Source: Lathyrus oleraceus
Lineage: Eukaryota > Streptophyta > Magnoliopsida > Fabales > Fabaceae
Assembly: GCF_024323335.1 (NCBI RefSeq)
Contig: NC_066583.1
Location: 13,048,665 to 13,112,664, forward strand
DNA: 64,000 nucleotides
Direction: 5' to 3'
In this document: positions 36,489-47,928 of the stretch, in pieces
How positions within the stretch are numbered: position 1 is the first letter of the stretch
Layout: every line of letters starts with the position of its first letter
Program-made: the position numbers and the translations under genes
The notes under the pieces: generated by a model
What the model was told of the DNA's origin: nothing
Databases searched by the model: none
Seen by the model: only the letters and a program-made list of their open reading frames with translations

Positions 36489-37024
36489 TGAAATTCTGGT
36501 GTAGTTAGAGTTCAGATGTTCTACTCCAAGTTATGACATTTGATCCAACATTGTTACTCATACAGCAAGATAGTTATACAATTAAAACCCAGTACTAATG
36601 CGCACACATCCACAGATGTCACGACATCTGCTACTATATCACCATAGAATGGAAGAACACCCAGTTCTGTCCATCTGGTACAAAGACACAGCAGAGATCA
36701 ACATAGCCCTTACTTCTGTTGAGCATGCATAATTATCAGTATGATGTCTCAATAGTGATTTGACCCTCACCTGTTACAGTATTACAGTTTGCTGGCCTTG
36801 TACTTGTATTTCCTAAAATAAAGGCTAAACAAGTTAACCTAATTTCCACATTTTAGGGTGCTAATAAATAGGCTATTTGTTAGGTTCATTAATTGTAGCT
36901 CAGTTGTTAGTTTCCTGGATTTTGGCTCAGCTGTTTGATTCCTGAAGAATAGCCTGAGAAAATGCTGAAACAGAAAAATTAACCATCCTACAATTTAGCA
37001 TATGCTGTTAGGAATGAATGTCAC
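36489..37024 (-). repeat. 5' LTR of the copia-type element, left part
   Basis: Matches 12415-12947 of the other LTR. It is cut by the youngest Ogre; GTCAC at 37020-37024 is repeated at 58923-58927, after which the LTR continues. Confidence 0.93.
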
Positions 37025-40000
37025 TGTAGCACCTCAAATTTGCACCTATCATTGTACATACATCTCATATTAGGTCATAGCATATCATGATACATTGCAT
37101 AGCATTTGCATTGTTCCCCAGTTGCCTCAAGAGCAAGCAAGCAAGAATTAGGTCAAACTGATCAGGAGATCAGTCAACCAATCAAGCAAGGGTGTTTTCT
37201 CAAGGAATCAAGGTCCTAGGGTTTGTCCCACAAGTACACCTAACTTTGAGGTCTTTTTGAAGTGTTCAAGTCAAGGGTTGAAGGCTCAGAGGTCAGCAGT
37301 CAATGCATAGACAAGCAGAAAACCCTAGATAATCAACAGTCAAGTCAAAGCAGTGGATGGTGGCCATTCTTATGGAATTTGGGCACCATGGTCAATAATC
37401 AAGAGTTCATATGTCTTGGGACATCATTTGAAGTCAAAGTCTCAAGGAACTAGGGTTTGGAATTCATCAGAAGTGCATAGACAGTCCAAAACCCTAGAAA
37501 GTCAAAGTTGGTCAACTGTGGTTGATTCTTTGGATTTGATGGATGGAAATGGTTTGGGAAAGCTTATTCATGTCCTAATAGGTCTTATATGTCATGGCAA
37601 TCAACATCATGGAAGAATTTGAAGCAAATCAGAAAATTTCCAGAAATAGAAAGTGGACCTGTAATTTCAACTGCCAAAAATAGAAACTTCTTGATCCTCA
37701 ACTTACATTTTGATACAAGCTTCAAATGAATTTTTGCCCAACATGAAAGTTGAAGATCTTGTCTTCCCATTTCCAAAAAGTCCAAGAACTCTCAAATCCC
37801 ATGTGTGGTTGTCAAGATATGATCAAATCATTTTCACCAATTTTTGAACTTCAACAAGCCATATCTCTCAAACCATAAGGCCAAATTTGGTGGGGTTTTT
37901 TCCTACAAACCACATTTTTCATCCTCTTTCCAAAAATATAAATTTCATGACCTAGAACCTTGCCAATCAAAATGGCATTTTTGGACCTTTTTCATTTAAA
38001 TTCAAAGTTTGACCAAACTTTGACTTTTTGCTTCTTTGACTTTTTCTTGACTTGACCAATTGAGAAATGTTCTAAACCATATTTGTGACTTGTCTCAAGC
38101 TTAAAAGCATGTTCATAACACCATTACACTCCATTTTTGAATCAAAATGCAAAGTAGGCCAATGGTGCAAATAGCTATACAAATGCAAGGCAAAGCTAGC
38201 AATTTATGTGCATATCATAAAACAGCAAATTGCTATGTCCTTTACAGCATAACCAAAGCCCAATTCGTGGCCAATTGCACCTCCACTTACACTTATGCAA
38301 AGATTAGCAAATTTGCATTTTGTGCTCAAAAGACAAAATCAGCTTAGCTTTTGATTAAGCAAGTTTAAACAGCACATATAAACCTTTTTTCTGACACTTT
38401 CAAAACCCTAGTAGCAGCTGCAGACCTCAGAAAATCTCTTTGTCTCCTCTCTTGCGTTTTGGCCATATTACCTTTCTTGCCCACAAGCTCTAAAAACTCG
38501 AGTACCCTTTCTCGTTTTCATCATACAGTCAACATTGTGAGCTCAATCCCAGCATGAAATACCAACTGTAATGGCCCATCTGGTTCTGTTTTCCCAAAGC
38601 TCCTTCCATGGCATATCTCGAGTGGAGCCCTCCTAGAGACTGTTAAGTTAAAACTCAGTGATCATTCATCAAAGCAAACTCCCTTGGACATCTGTTGCAG
38701 CCTTTCGAGACCAAACAACACTGGTAGCATCACTGTCTTGCAGGTTGAGTAAGTTTTCGATTTACACTATTCTCTAAATCATGCCATGCTTTAGCTAGTT
38801 TGTGATTTGCTGATCCCAAAACACTTTAAACCATTGCAAATGATCAACTAGGTTAAGAGAAATTTGTTTCTGAAGTTCAATATCCAAAATTGTTTTTTGT
38901 TGATTCTGCTTTTGTGTGCTCAAATTAGTGGTCATGGATGCCATATCATGTTTGTGTTCAATTTGATGAATCGATTAGCCTGCTTATTGTTGATTTCTGG
39001 GGATATTTTTCTGTTGTGATTTTTGAAATTGATGGAAGTCATACCCTGTTGCACATGCCTTTTACCTGCCCAGAACTTGCTCGAATGATTGTTGGTTTGG
39101 TTATTGCTAGGATGCTGTATGAACATTTTTGTTTGGTTGCCATGCTGCGTGAATAGGTCTATTGGAATTTTGTTTATGATTGATGATTTAAGTGATGAAT
39201 GATGATGATTGCTGTGGCCACCTAAAACCCTAAATGCATGAGCTCTGCCCAGAAATTCCATGTGATGTGTTTTGTTTGTTTGTTAGCTACTGTTGTTTAA
39301 AACTGATGCTTAATGGCCAAGCTTGATTATGGAGGTTTGTTCATTGATTCATGTTTGGATGTTGATGCATGATGTTGTTGAAAACCTTGCTGCTGTTTTG
39401 AATATATCCAGAAAATCAATGATTTGTGTTTGTCGTGTTTGGTTATGGCCACTTGTTTGTTGCATTGATTATTAGGTTAACATGTTGCTATGCCATGCTG
39501 TATTAGAATCCCAGCTGCATGTGTGCGTATGTGTTGTTTATTGTTGTTGCATGATGTCACCATTTCCATTGCCATGCTGTGTGAAGGATTCTTCTTGAAA
39601 TTTGTTGATGATTGACTGCATGATGATGGTGTCCCTGTTGCCAAGCTTAAACCCTAGGTTCCTTTTGAAAAACCCAGAAAACTCGATTGCCATTGGTTGT
39701 TGTTGCCCAATTCACTGTTTCATTGAGGGAGAGCCAATCAGCTTATTTCGTTTGGCTCTCCAAAACGCTGCAGTTTTGTTTAGTGAAGGGCAAAATTACA
39801 AAACTGCCACGCTGATTGACCATGTTTGACCTTGTTGCCTTGCTTTTTGTTCATGTTTCACCAATTATTTCACTCAACTTCAATAATTAATTTCTCCTTC
39901 AATTTTAATCCAAAAATTCTGATTCTTTTTCCATCATGATCATGAATGTGTCTAGTATTTAAATGTGAATTTTAATTATTTTTCCATTGGTTGGTTTTTT

Positions 40001-41832
40001 AATTGGTAATTATTTTCTCAACATATGTGCATAGATGATACATCTCACCATTTCAATTGTGAAATATCCATGTTATATCCAATGCCTTTGAGATTGTTTG
40101 TGGTGAAAATGGACTCCTTGACCTTCATTTCCATATAGACTTTGTGCATTTATCATTGGTGGATTGAGAGTTATGAATTTTTGAAATTGTGTATTGCATT
40201 GGGTGTCATACCATGATCATGTATTTTCACAAATTTTGTTCACATGCTTCCTTGCATCCAAATGGCCCCAAATTTTGCATGAACCACTCTTTGTATGTCT
40301 AGTTGATGTATGATTTTTCTTGGAATTAATCTTGCTGTTTTCCATTTGATTGTGAATTTTCTTCCATGCTTGGTCATTTGTTGACTTTTTGTGCTATGCC
40401 TTGCCAAATCCTTTGTGAAATTCTCAAATCATATTGTATATCCATGAAATTTCATATGTGATAACTAGACCCTTTGAGCTTTGCATTGGTGTTAATCTCA
40501 TTCATTTCTCTTCTGTTTGCAAATTGATATGATTTTTTGAAGTTGACCTATGCTTGTTGACTTTCACCATGCTTACTTGAATTTGGTATGACTTCATGAT
40601 TTTACTTGCCTGCCTTCCTCTCATCCAAATGCCATGAAATTTTACATGTATACCATGTTAGATGTTAGGATTGAGTGTGATTTATTTCATGATTTTTGAG
40701 ATTGCTTAGGTTGACTTGTGATGCAAGTCATTCTGTTGACTCTTGTATGCTTTCCTTTGCCTTGTTTTGATTTCAAATATTCATGAAATGACAATGATGC
40801 ATGATTTGAATGTGGGCCCAAGTGTGTTAGCTTCCCAAATGTTTGACTTTGACTTTGAGTTGACTTTTCCTTGCTGCCTTGATTTTTTCTTTCATGTTTG
40901 ACCCTAGGCTAGTCCTAGTGGTCCTTTGGACTTATGTTGAGTTCATCTGTTTCAGGTTGAGCACAATGCTTCCAAGATCATTCAAACTTGTTTGAATTTG
41001 ATTTGTTTATCCCATGCTAACCTTTTGTTTTGTAGGTGACTCATGTAACTTGAGTCTTGCTTTGCACAGTTGACCTTCTGTGGTTGACTGTCTATCCTTT
41101 TCTTTTTGATTTAAACTTTTGAATTGTTTGCTGATTGTTTTGACTTTTTCAGGTACTTTAGTTGCTTAAGTTCTCTGAACTTGCTTGCTTTGCTATTTTT
41201 AGCATTTGCTTTTGAGGTATAAATACTTCTTCTTCATGTAGTCTGGAGACCCGGTCTGTTATTTGACCGGGCAAACTGTCTGAAGTCCTCCTTAAGAGGC
41301 AATGCCTGTGTATGTTTACTTTGTCCCTGTACAGAGTCAAAGACCTCCTAAGTGAAGAGGCAATTGGTGGAAGGTAGGGATATGCAGTCTATCCCCCACT
41401 ATTCAGTGTGTCTTCTATTTTGCTCACACTACTGTGTTGATGCAATTCAGATAAAAACCCAAGATCTTGTGCAATTGCACAGCTGAGTCAGTTTTAAATG
41501 TGTAGAAGGGTTCCCACTTTCTGAACCCACACATTCTTGTCAAGTGCTCTCCCTGGCCAGGGATAGAAGCAATGAGGCACACCCATCATCTCCTTTCATC
41601 TGCTTCACCTTAGCCTCTCAATGGCAAGGTTAAGAGCAACACTTACCCCATTCCAGTTGGCCCTAGTGCCTAACCTTTGATGTTTGAGCCCCCCTTGTTG
41701 GTGTGTTTATCTTATGCTGTATGTGTTTGTGATTGTTTTGTTTGCCTCTTTAGGCTTTAGTTTGTGCTTGCCCTTGTGCAAGGTAGGTTGTGTGGCTTAA
41801 CCCTTGTGTGAGCCATACTTAGAGTTGTTCGG

Positions 41833-43200
41833 CCGAACTACGGCAACTCTGATTCTCATGTTCAGATGAGATACGTAGGCACGAGACGCGATGTCTCGCC
41901 GAGTTTGACTAACGACTAACAGCTAATCCGTGCTTGTTTTCGCCCTCGTTGCGATCCTTTCTCTCGCCCTCGTTGCGATCGAGCCTTTTCCTTTCTCTCG
42001 CCCTCGTTGCGATCGAGCCTTTTCCTTTCTCTCGCCCTCGTTGCGATCGAGCCTTTTCCTTTCTCTCGCCCTCGTTGCGATCGAGACTTTCCCTTTCTCT
42101 CGCCCTCGTTGCGATCGAGTCTTTTTTCCCTGCCGGCCGAACTACGGCAACTCTGATTCTCATGTTCAGATGAGATACGTAGGCACGAGACGCGATGTCT
42201 CGCCGAGTTTGACTAACAACTAACAACTAATCCGTGCTTGTTTTCGCCCTCGTTGCGATCCTTTCTCTCGCCCTCGTTGCGATCGAGCCTTTCCCTTTCT
42301 CTCGCCCTCGTTGCGATTGAGTCTTTCTTCCCTGCCGGCCGAACTACGGCAACTCTGATTCTCATGTTCAGATGAGATACGTAGGCACGAGACGCGATGT
42401 CTTGCCGAGTTTGACTAACCACTAACACTGATTTCTTTTCTCTCACCCCTGTTGTGATTGAGATATCCCTCTTCTCTTGCCCTAGTTGCAATCGAGACTT
42501 TGCTTTTTCCTGTGTCTGTTTAAGATAGGTTGGCCCTTGTGCCGTTTAGCTAGAAACCTTAACTTAGGGTTGACTTTGCATGACAACATCTAGGCTCGAG
42601 TCGTAGTCTCCCTAGAGTTGTGTCTCCCTCTGTTATCTGGTTAGGCTAGAACCTTTGTCCCTGCGTAGGGGAACTACATCGCCCTGATCTTCACACCAGA
42701 TGAAGTATGTAGGCAGGAGATTGAGCTGATCTCTCCGGGCGCCCTTTCTTTCTTTTTGTGTGTGTTGTCTAACCTTTGCTAGGCTCGAGTCCCTGACTCC
42801 TTAGCATTTGCTGTCTGTCTGTTTGTTTTTGTTTGACAGTTATAGGCTGAGTCCCCGACTCCCTATCTATCTGTTGTGTTGTTTAGGTTCGGATGCTGAT
42901 GTAAGTCCAGTGATTGGCAGTCGGGCTCCACGTTTGCCTCTTTGCGTGTGTTTAGGTTCGGATGCTGACATAAGTCCAGTGATTGGCAGTCGGGCTCCAC
43001 GTTTGCCTGCGTTTTGTTTTGTTTGCGTGCGTGTCAGCCGAGCTACGAATGCTCTGATTCTTCTCTCGTCCGAGAAGATACGTATGCATAGGATGCGATA
43101 TCCTAGCGAGCATGTGTCGTTTCCCCAGTCCGAACTACTTCGACTCTGATGTCTATGCCTGATAGACTAAGTAGGCCCAGGATGCGATATCCTGCCGAGT
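41833..43200 (+). other. Six tandem double-hairpin modules in the LTR
   Basis: Each module reads CGAACTAC..., CTCTGAT, hairpin 1, TACGTAGGCA or a variant, hairpin 2, then (G)CGAG. Hairpin 2 stems: CGAGAC/GTCTCG (41882-41898 and 42186-42202), CGAGAC/GTCTTG (42388-42404), GGAGA/TCTCC (42716-42736), TAGGAT/ATCCTA (43089-43105), CAGGAT/ATCCTG (43178-43194); five have loop GCGAT. Hairpin 1 stems: TCTCAT/ATGAGA in three, CTTCA/TGAAG, TCTTCTC/GAGAAGA and GTCTAT/ATAGAC. The 3' LTR repeats the whole set about 15,424 bp to the right. Confidence 0.88.
41938..42130. repeat. 33-bp minisatellite in the Ogre LTR
   Basis: About six units with core CTCGCCCTCGTTGCGATCGA separated by CCTTTTCCTTT spacers. A shorter run of three follows the second hairpin module (42240-42325), so a larger composite unit of module plus minisatellite was duplicated. 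Confidence 0.9.
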
Positions 43201-43500
43201 TCAGTCTCAGTCAGTCTCTTTCGTCTCTTTCAGCCAGTGTGTGTGAGTTTGAGCAGTGTTTAGCAACCAATATTCCTTCCTTTTGTGCGTGGATCCCGTA
43301 GAGTACTACAGATGCGTAGGGTGCCTAACACCTTCCCTTCGCATAACCGACTCCCGAACCCATCCTCTTTGGTCGCGAGACCATGTTCTTTCCTAGGTTT
43401 ACTTCGAGCGTTTCCTTTCCCTCTTTTGGGATAAATAACGCACGGTGGCGGCTCTGTTGTTTCTTTCTTTTCCCGCCGGTTTTTCGCGCGATGCGACAGC

Positions 43501-43518
43501 TGGCGACTCTGCTGGGGA
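43501..43518 (+). other. Primer-binding site, tRNA-Arg type
   Basis: TGGCGACTCTGCTGGGGA, two bases after the 5' LTR. Confidence 0.96.
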
Positions 43519-44309
43519 GTGAGAAGTTGACCTATGCTGGTCCATCTTCCCTGAGCGAGTCTCTCCTAGCGCTCTCTAGGATTAGGGTTTTGGTTGCTTT
43601 CTGCTTGCCGTATTTTATTGCATTCATTGTATATATGTACATTTATGGTTTGCATTGATTGTGTGCATTGATGTTTGCATTTCATATTCATTATTCATTG
43701 CTGGCTGGCTGTCTGTTTTCTCTGTGTGGGGGGGGAGTCAGTTGAGGTAAAAGGTCCAATACCCAGACCATGAGTGAAAATCTAGGTTACTTAGGAATAG
43801 AGTGATTCATGGGAAGCGGGTGGTATGGCGCCACTTAGCGGAACATTGATATCACGAGCAGTTCAGACCCTGGTGGGGTACTGTCGTTACATACTTCCGG
43901 TGTGTATATGATAGTATTTCTGCGAAAGGTTATTTATGCTACGTTTCTTTCAGCTTTACCCTGGCCTAGACTACACCCGTGAGTGGGGAAGGGTTATTCA
44001 TTACAGGTACCGTTGGTGACTTTGGTTCTGATGGTGACTTTGTGTTCATACAGTGTGATCAGTTTGACCTTAAGTTGGATTTAAGTTCCGAGTTTTGACT
44101 GAAGCTTCGACCTAGTGATCAGAATTGCACGACCAGCCAGTCTAGTCCGCATCATGTGCATCATAGCATATTTATTTTTCAAAAGAAACGCAATAAAAAA
44201 AATTGATTGAAAAAAAAAGAAGAAGAAAAGAAAAAGAAAAAGAAAAAAAACTAATCTCTGCATGCATATCATTTCTCAGGTACATTCCAGAGTTTGTCTA
44301 CTGATAGAG
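43519..44309 (+). other. Leader of the youngest Ogre
   Basis: Untranslated. A G-run lies at 43728-43735 and a purine-rich A/G stretch at 44190-44250. Just before ORF1 there is GCATGCATATCATTTCTCAG, ending at 44279, a plausible splice acceptor. The hairpin repeats of the oldest Ogre leader are not recognisable here. Confidence 0.7.
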
Positions 44310-45950
44310 ATGGCAACAGTTCCTGAGCTGAAGCGGAAGACCTGTTCCTACAGTTTCCATCGTGAGCCGTTGACTCCGCTAGTTGAGTTGGGTAGCCTCG
44401 TGACAGACGACCGATTGAAGAGTTTTGTTGGACAGTATGGAGACATCCTGGCAGTATTGAAGACGGTAGTGGATCCAGTGCCTCTGCAGACGCTTCTTCA
44501 GTTCTATGATCCAGAGCTCAGATGCTTCACATTCCAGGATTACCAGCTTGCACCTACTCTCGAAGAGTATTCCATCCTGTTGAGTATCCCTATTCAGCAT
44601 CAGACTCCCTTCTTGGACGTCCCAAAGGAGGTTGACTTCAGATTGATTGCCAGAGCTCTCCGGTTGAGTGTTGAGGAGGTTGGTAAGAATTGGAAGCCCT
44701 GTGGGGAAGTTGTTGGTCTGCCGTTGAAATTTCTGTTGAGGGTAGCCAGAGATGAAGCAGAGAAGGGGAATTGGGAAGTTTTTCACGCACAGCTAGCTGC
44801 CATGATCTATGGGATCATCCTGTTTCCCAGTATGCCAAACTTCATTGACCTTGCTGCCATCAGTATCTTCATCAGAGGGAATCCAGTCCCTACTCTCTTA
44901 GCAGATACTTACTATGCCATCCACAGTAGGCATGGTAAGGGTGGAGCCATTAGATGCTGCTTACCTCTTCTGTACAAGTGGTTCATGTCGCTTCTGCCAG
45001 CCAGTGGACCATTTGTAGATACCCAGAGCACTCTGAAGTGGACTCAGAGGGTCATGTCACTCACCTCCTACGACATCAGGTGGCAGTCATACCGGATGGA
45101 CGTGAAGGATGTCATCATAAGTTGTGGTGAATTCCGGGGCGTGCCACTCGTAGGGACCAAGGGTTGCATCAACTATAACCCAGTTCTCTCCCTTCGCCAG
45201 CTAGGGTTTGTCATGTATAGAAGGCCGCTCGAAGCAGAGATAGCTGAGAGTTTTTGTTTTGAGAAGAAGGATGACCCTGCTAAGTTGGAGCAGATAGGGA
45301 AAGCCTGGAGAGATGTTGGAGTGAAGGATGGATCCGTCTTAGGAAAGAAGTTTGCCATTGCAATGCCCGATTACACTGATTGGGTAAAGAAGAGAGTGGA
45401 AACTTTGTTGCTTCCCTACGATAGGATGGAGCCGTTGCAAGAGCAACCACCCTTGGTACTTGCTGATAGTGTGCCTGCTGAGCACTATAAGCAAGCCCTA
45501 ATGGAGAGTCGTCGTCTGAGGGAGAAGGAGCAAGACACTCAGATGGAGCTATACAAAGCTAAAGCCGATAATCTGCACTTGGCCCATCAACTCAGGGAAG
45601 TGCAAGGAGAGGATGCTAGCAGAGCAAGGAGTAAAAAGAGATCATATGATGAGATAGAGTCCATGTTGGATACAGAGCATAGGGAATGTCTGAGATTGCA
45701 GAGAGCAGAAGTCAACTACCAAAAGAAGATCAGAGACTTGGAGAAGCAACTCAAAGACAAAGACGCTCAGTTGAAGAAAGAGATGGAGTTGAGACAGAAG
45801 TCAGAGGAGTATCTTGGAGGAGAAGTCTTAGAACTTAGAAGACAATTGAAGGAGAAGATCACTCCTCTACCAGATTGCTCAGAATGCTCACTGTTGATAG
45901 ACCAGTGTCATTACCTGAAGACCCTCATTCCAAAAGACCGTCTGCCTTAG
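44310..45950 (+). CDS. Ogre ORF1 protein, intact
   Basis: 546 residues. ORF1 is the extra protein of Ogre-type elements, encoded before gag; its function is not established. The N-terminal two thirds hold a globular domain like those in plant mobile-domain/DUF7745-type proteins, with FYDPELRCFTF (about residues 71-81), APTLEEY and GTKGCINYNPVLSLRQ (about 285-300). Residues from about 390 to 530 are a Lys/Glu-rich coiled coil (YKQALMESRRLREKE onward). The ATG at 44310 was preferred to 44262 because the latter lies within the acceptor-like tract. The 472-bp gap to gag means gag needs separate initiation or splicing. No stops or frameshifts, unlike the paralogue at 5661-7400. Confidence 0.9.
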   Translation: MATVPELKRKTCSYSFHREPLTPLVELGSLVTDDRLKSFVGQYGDILAVLKTVVDPVPLQTLLQFYDPELRCFTFQDYQLAPTLEEYSILLSIPIQHQTPFLDVPKEVDFRLIARALRLSVEEVGKNWKPCGEVVGLPLKFLLRVARDEAEKGNWEVFHAQLAAMIYGIILFPSMPNFIDLAAISIFIRGNPVPTLLADTYYAIHSRHGKGGAIRCCLPLLYKWFMSLLPASGPFVDTQSTLKWTQRVMSLTSYDIRWQSYRMDVKDVIISCGEFRGVPLVGTKGCINYNPVLSLRQLGFVMYRRPLEAEIAESFCFEKKDDPAKLEQIGKAWRDVGVKDGSVLGKKFAIAMPDYTDWVKKRVETLLLPYDRMEPLQEQPPLVLADSVPAEHYKQALMESRRLREKEQDTQMELYKAKADNLHLAHQLREVQGEDASRARSKKRSYDEIESMLDTEHRECLRLQRAEVNYQKKIRDLEKQLKDKDAQLKKEMELRQKSEEYLGGEVLELRRQLKEKITPLPDCSECSLLIDQCHYLKTLIPKDRLP

Positions 45951-46422
45951 ACTGTATCTTTGTTGGTATTTTTGTTGAATCACCTCCAGGCTTGTTGGAT
46001 GGGATTCATTTGCTTGTACTCCGTCTTTAGATCATTTTGTTGAGAATCACCTCCAGGCTTGTTGGATGGGATTCTTTTTCTTTGTACTCCGATTATCCGA
46101 ATATTCTGCTGATCTTGGTTGTATGACTCTTTTACCCCTATGTATGTATAAGGATGTCAGATTTTCTCTGTTGCTCTTTTTCCCTGTATCTATCTACTTA
46201 TCTTGTTGCTGCAAGTTGCCATCTTTTAAGGATGGGTCAGGCTCTTTGAATGCCTGAGAAATGAGCATATCATGTGCATCATACACATCATTTAACATCA
46301 TACTCATATCATTTGCATAACAGGTGTTCTTGTGCCGTCTTCTCACTCTGGTTCCTGTGTCAGACAGGATAGCTGATCAGAGACCACACCGGTTTTCAAC
46401 CAGGCTCAATCAATAGAGAGGT
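45951..46422 (+). other. ORF1-gag spacer
   Basis: Untranslated. A short direct repeat containing GAATCACCTCCAGGCTTGTT occurs at 45977 and 46042. From 46270 a run of CATCAT and CATATCA words leads to CATTTGCATAACAG (ending 46322), an acceptor-like tract also present upstream of the gag remnant in the minus-strand Ogre. Confidence 0.65.
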
Positions 46423-47928
46423 ATGGATCAGGTTCAGACAGAGCTGGCCGGGATGAGGGCAAACATGGCCCAGTTCATGACAATGATGCAAGGGGTCGTT
46501 CAGGGGCAAGAGGAGCTGCGTGCCTTAGCCCAGAGACAGGAAGTTGTGATTCCAACATCCAACCGTGCTTCGCCTGTTGCTGCACCCGCTCATGAGACTA
46601 TCCATGTTGCTGCTCCCACTAACGACTACGCCGTCGGGGATGAACTTGAGGGTATAAGAATCAATGGACAGCCTCTTGCTGCAGAGGTCAATGTCAGAGC
46701 TACCCGCGCTCCGATTCGTCATCCAGCTCCGTTTGTCAACCAACAAGAGGACACGTTTACTCTCCTCAGTGAGGACTATGATGTTGTGAAAACCGAAGAG
46801 AGGGACAGAAAAGTGGATGCTCTTGCTGAGAAAGTCCGAGTCATGGAATGTCAGAACTCCCTTGGGTTTGATGTGACCGACATGGGTCTGGTGGAAGGGT
46901 TGAAGATCCCCTACAAATTCAAGGCACCCTCATTCGACAAGTACAATGGCACTTCCTGTCCTCGCACCCATGTGCAGGCGTACTTCAGGAAGATCTCTGC
47001 TTACACTGACGATGAAAAGATGTGGATGTACTTTTTCCAAGATAGCCTATCTGGGGCATCTTTGGATTGGTACATGGATCTGAAGCGAGAATCAGTCAGA
47101 AACTGGAAAGATTTGGGTGAGGCCTTTCTAAGGCAATACAAGCATAATATGGACATGGCGCCGAGCCGAACTCAGTTACAGAGCTTGTATCAGAAAGACA
47201 AGGAGAGTTTCAAAGAGTATGCTCAGAGATGGCGTGAGCTAGCCGCCAGAGTGCAACCTCCTATGCTGGAGAGAGAGCTGACTGACATGTTCATTGGAAC
47301 CCTGCAAGGTGTGTTCATGGATCGTTTGGGAAGTTGCCCGTTCAGTAGCTTTTCAGATGTTGTCGTCTGTGGAGAAAGAACTGAGAGCCTTATCAAAGCA
47401 GGGAGGATACAAGATCCTGGCTCTTCAAACTCTTCCAATTCTAAGAAGCTATACTCTGGGGCACCCAAAAGGGGAGAGAATGAAACAAATGCTGTGCACC
47501 GTCGGAGGAGTGCAAACAGAGGACAGTATCGGCAAGTTGCTGCTGTGACTATCCCAGCAAATCAAACTCCGCAACAACAGAGAAGACCAACTCAGCAGTA
47601 TCAGACTCCACAACGTCATCCTCAGCAGCAGGCTTCCCAACAAGCTGGTACAAGTAATGAGAGGAAGAAGATCATTTTTGATCCAATCCCCATGTCCTAC
47701 GCCGAGCTGTACCCCACTCTGATAGAGCGGAACTTGATCACTCCTAGAGACCCGCCGCCCATACCCGTCAACCCTCGGTGGTGGTATAGGCCTGAACAGC
47801 ATTGTGTGTATCACTCGGGTGCTCCTGGTCATGATGTGGACAGTTGTTTCCAGCTGAAGATGAAGGTTCAAGACCTTGTGAGGTCGGGTATTCTGATTTT
47901 GGAAGACTTAGGCCCCAATGCTAATTAA
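46423..47928 (+). CDS. Ogre Gag protein, intact
   Basis: 501 residues, start MDQVQTELAG after GAGAGGT. Gag forms the virus-like particle in the cytoplasm that packages element RNA. The retrotransposon gag domain occupies about residues 170-310, with FQDSLSGASLDWY, YKHNMDMAP and SFKEYAQRWRELAA. A Gln-rich linker (about 370-410) follows. Near residue 465 a C-x3-H-x5-H-x4-C cluster (CVYHSGAPGHDVDSC) resembles a degenerate zinc knuckle. The frame ends at TAA 47926-47928 shortly after, where protease would normally follow, so this is Gag alone. It is colinear with the decayed gag at 7685-9072. Confidence 0.93.
   Translation: MDQVQTELAGMRANMAQFMTMMQGVVQGQEELRALAQRQEVVIPTSNRASPVAAPAHETIHVAAPTNDYAVGDELEGIRINGQPLAAEVNVRATRAPIRHPAPFVNQQEDTFTLLSEDYDVVKTEERDRKVDALAEKVRVMECQNSLGFDVTDMGLVEGLKIPYKFKAPSFDKYNGTSCPRTHVQAYFRKISAYTDDEKMWMYFFQDSLSGASLDWYMDLKRESVRNWKDLGEAFLRQYKHNMDMAPSRTQLQSLYQKDKESFKEYAQRWRELAARVQPPMLERELTDMFIGTLQGVFMDRLGSCPFSSFSDVVVCGERTESLIKAGRIQDPGSSNSSNSKKLYSGAPKRGENETNAVHRRRSANRGQYRQVAAVTIPANQTPQQQRRPTQQYQTPQRHPQQQASQQAGTSNERKKIIFDPIPMSYAELYPTLIERNLITPRDPPPIPVNPRWWYRPEQHCVYHSGAPGHDVDSCFQLKMKVQDLVRSGILILEDLGPNAN

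Larger units (their letters stand above)
37025..43498 (+). repeat. 5' LTR of the youngest Ogre
   Basis: Starts TGTAGCACCTCAAATTTGC and ends GCGATGCGACA. U3 shares stretches with the minus-strand Ogre LTR (for example 37679-37797 with about 22555-22680 reversed). The U5 side carries six double-hairpin modules (41833-43200), 33-bp minisatellite units, a 69-bp duplication (42885-43022) and the conserved GGGTGCCTAACACCTTCCC at 43319. Reading frames here, such as 41930-42223, come from the minisatellite. Confidence 0.96.

Noticed and set aside
41930..42223. Overlapping frames rich in SLALVAI and FPFSRPRCDR (and the copies near 57354)
   Set aside because: Product of the 33-bp minisatellite in the LTR; every frame is open because of the repeat.
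41925..42410. Possible CRISPR-like array of regularly spaced repeats
   Set aside because: Plant LTR minisatellite; the spacers are as repetitive as the units and no cas genes exist.
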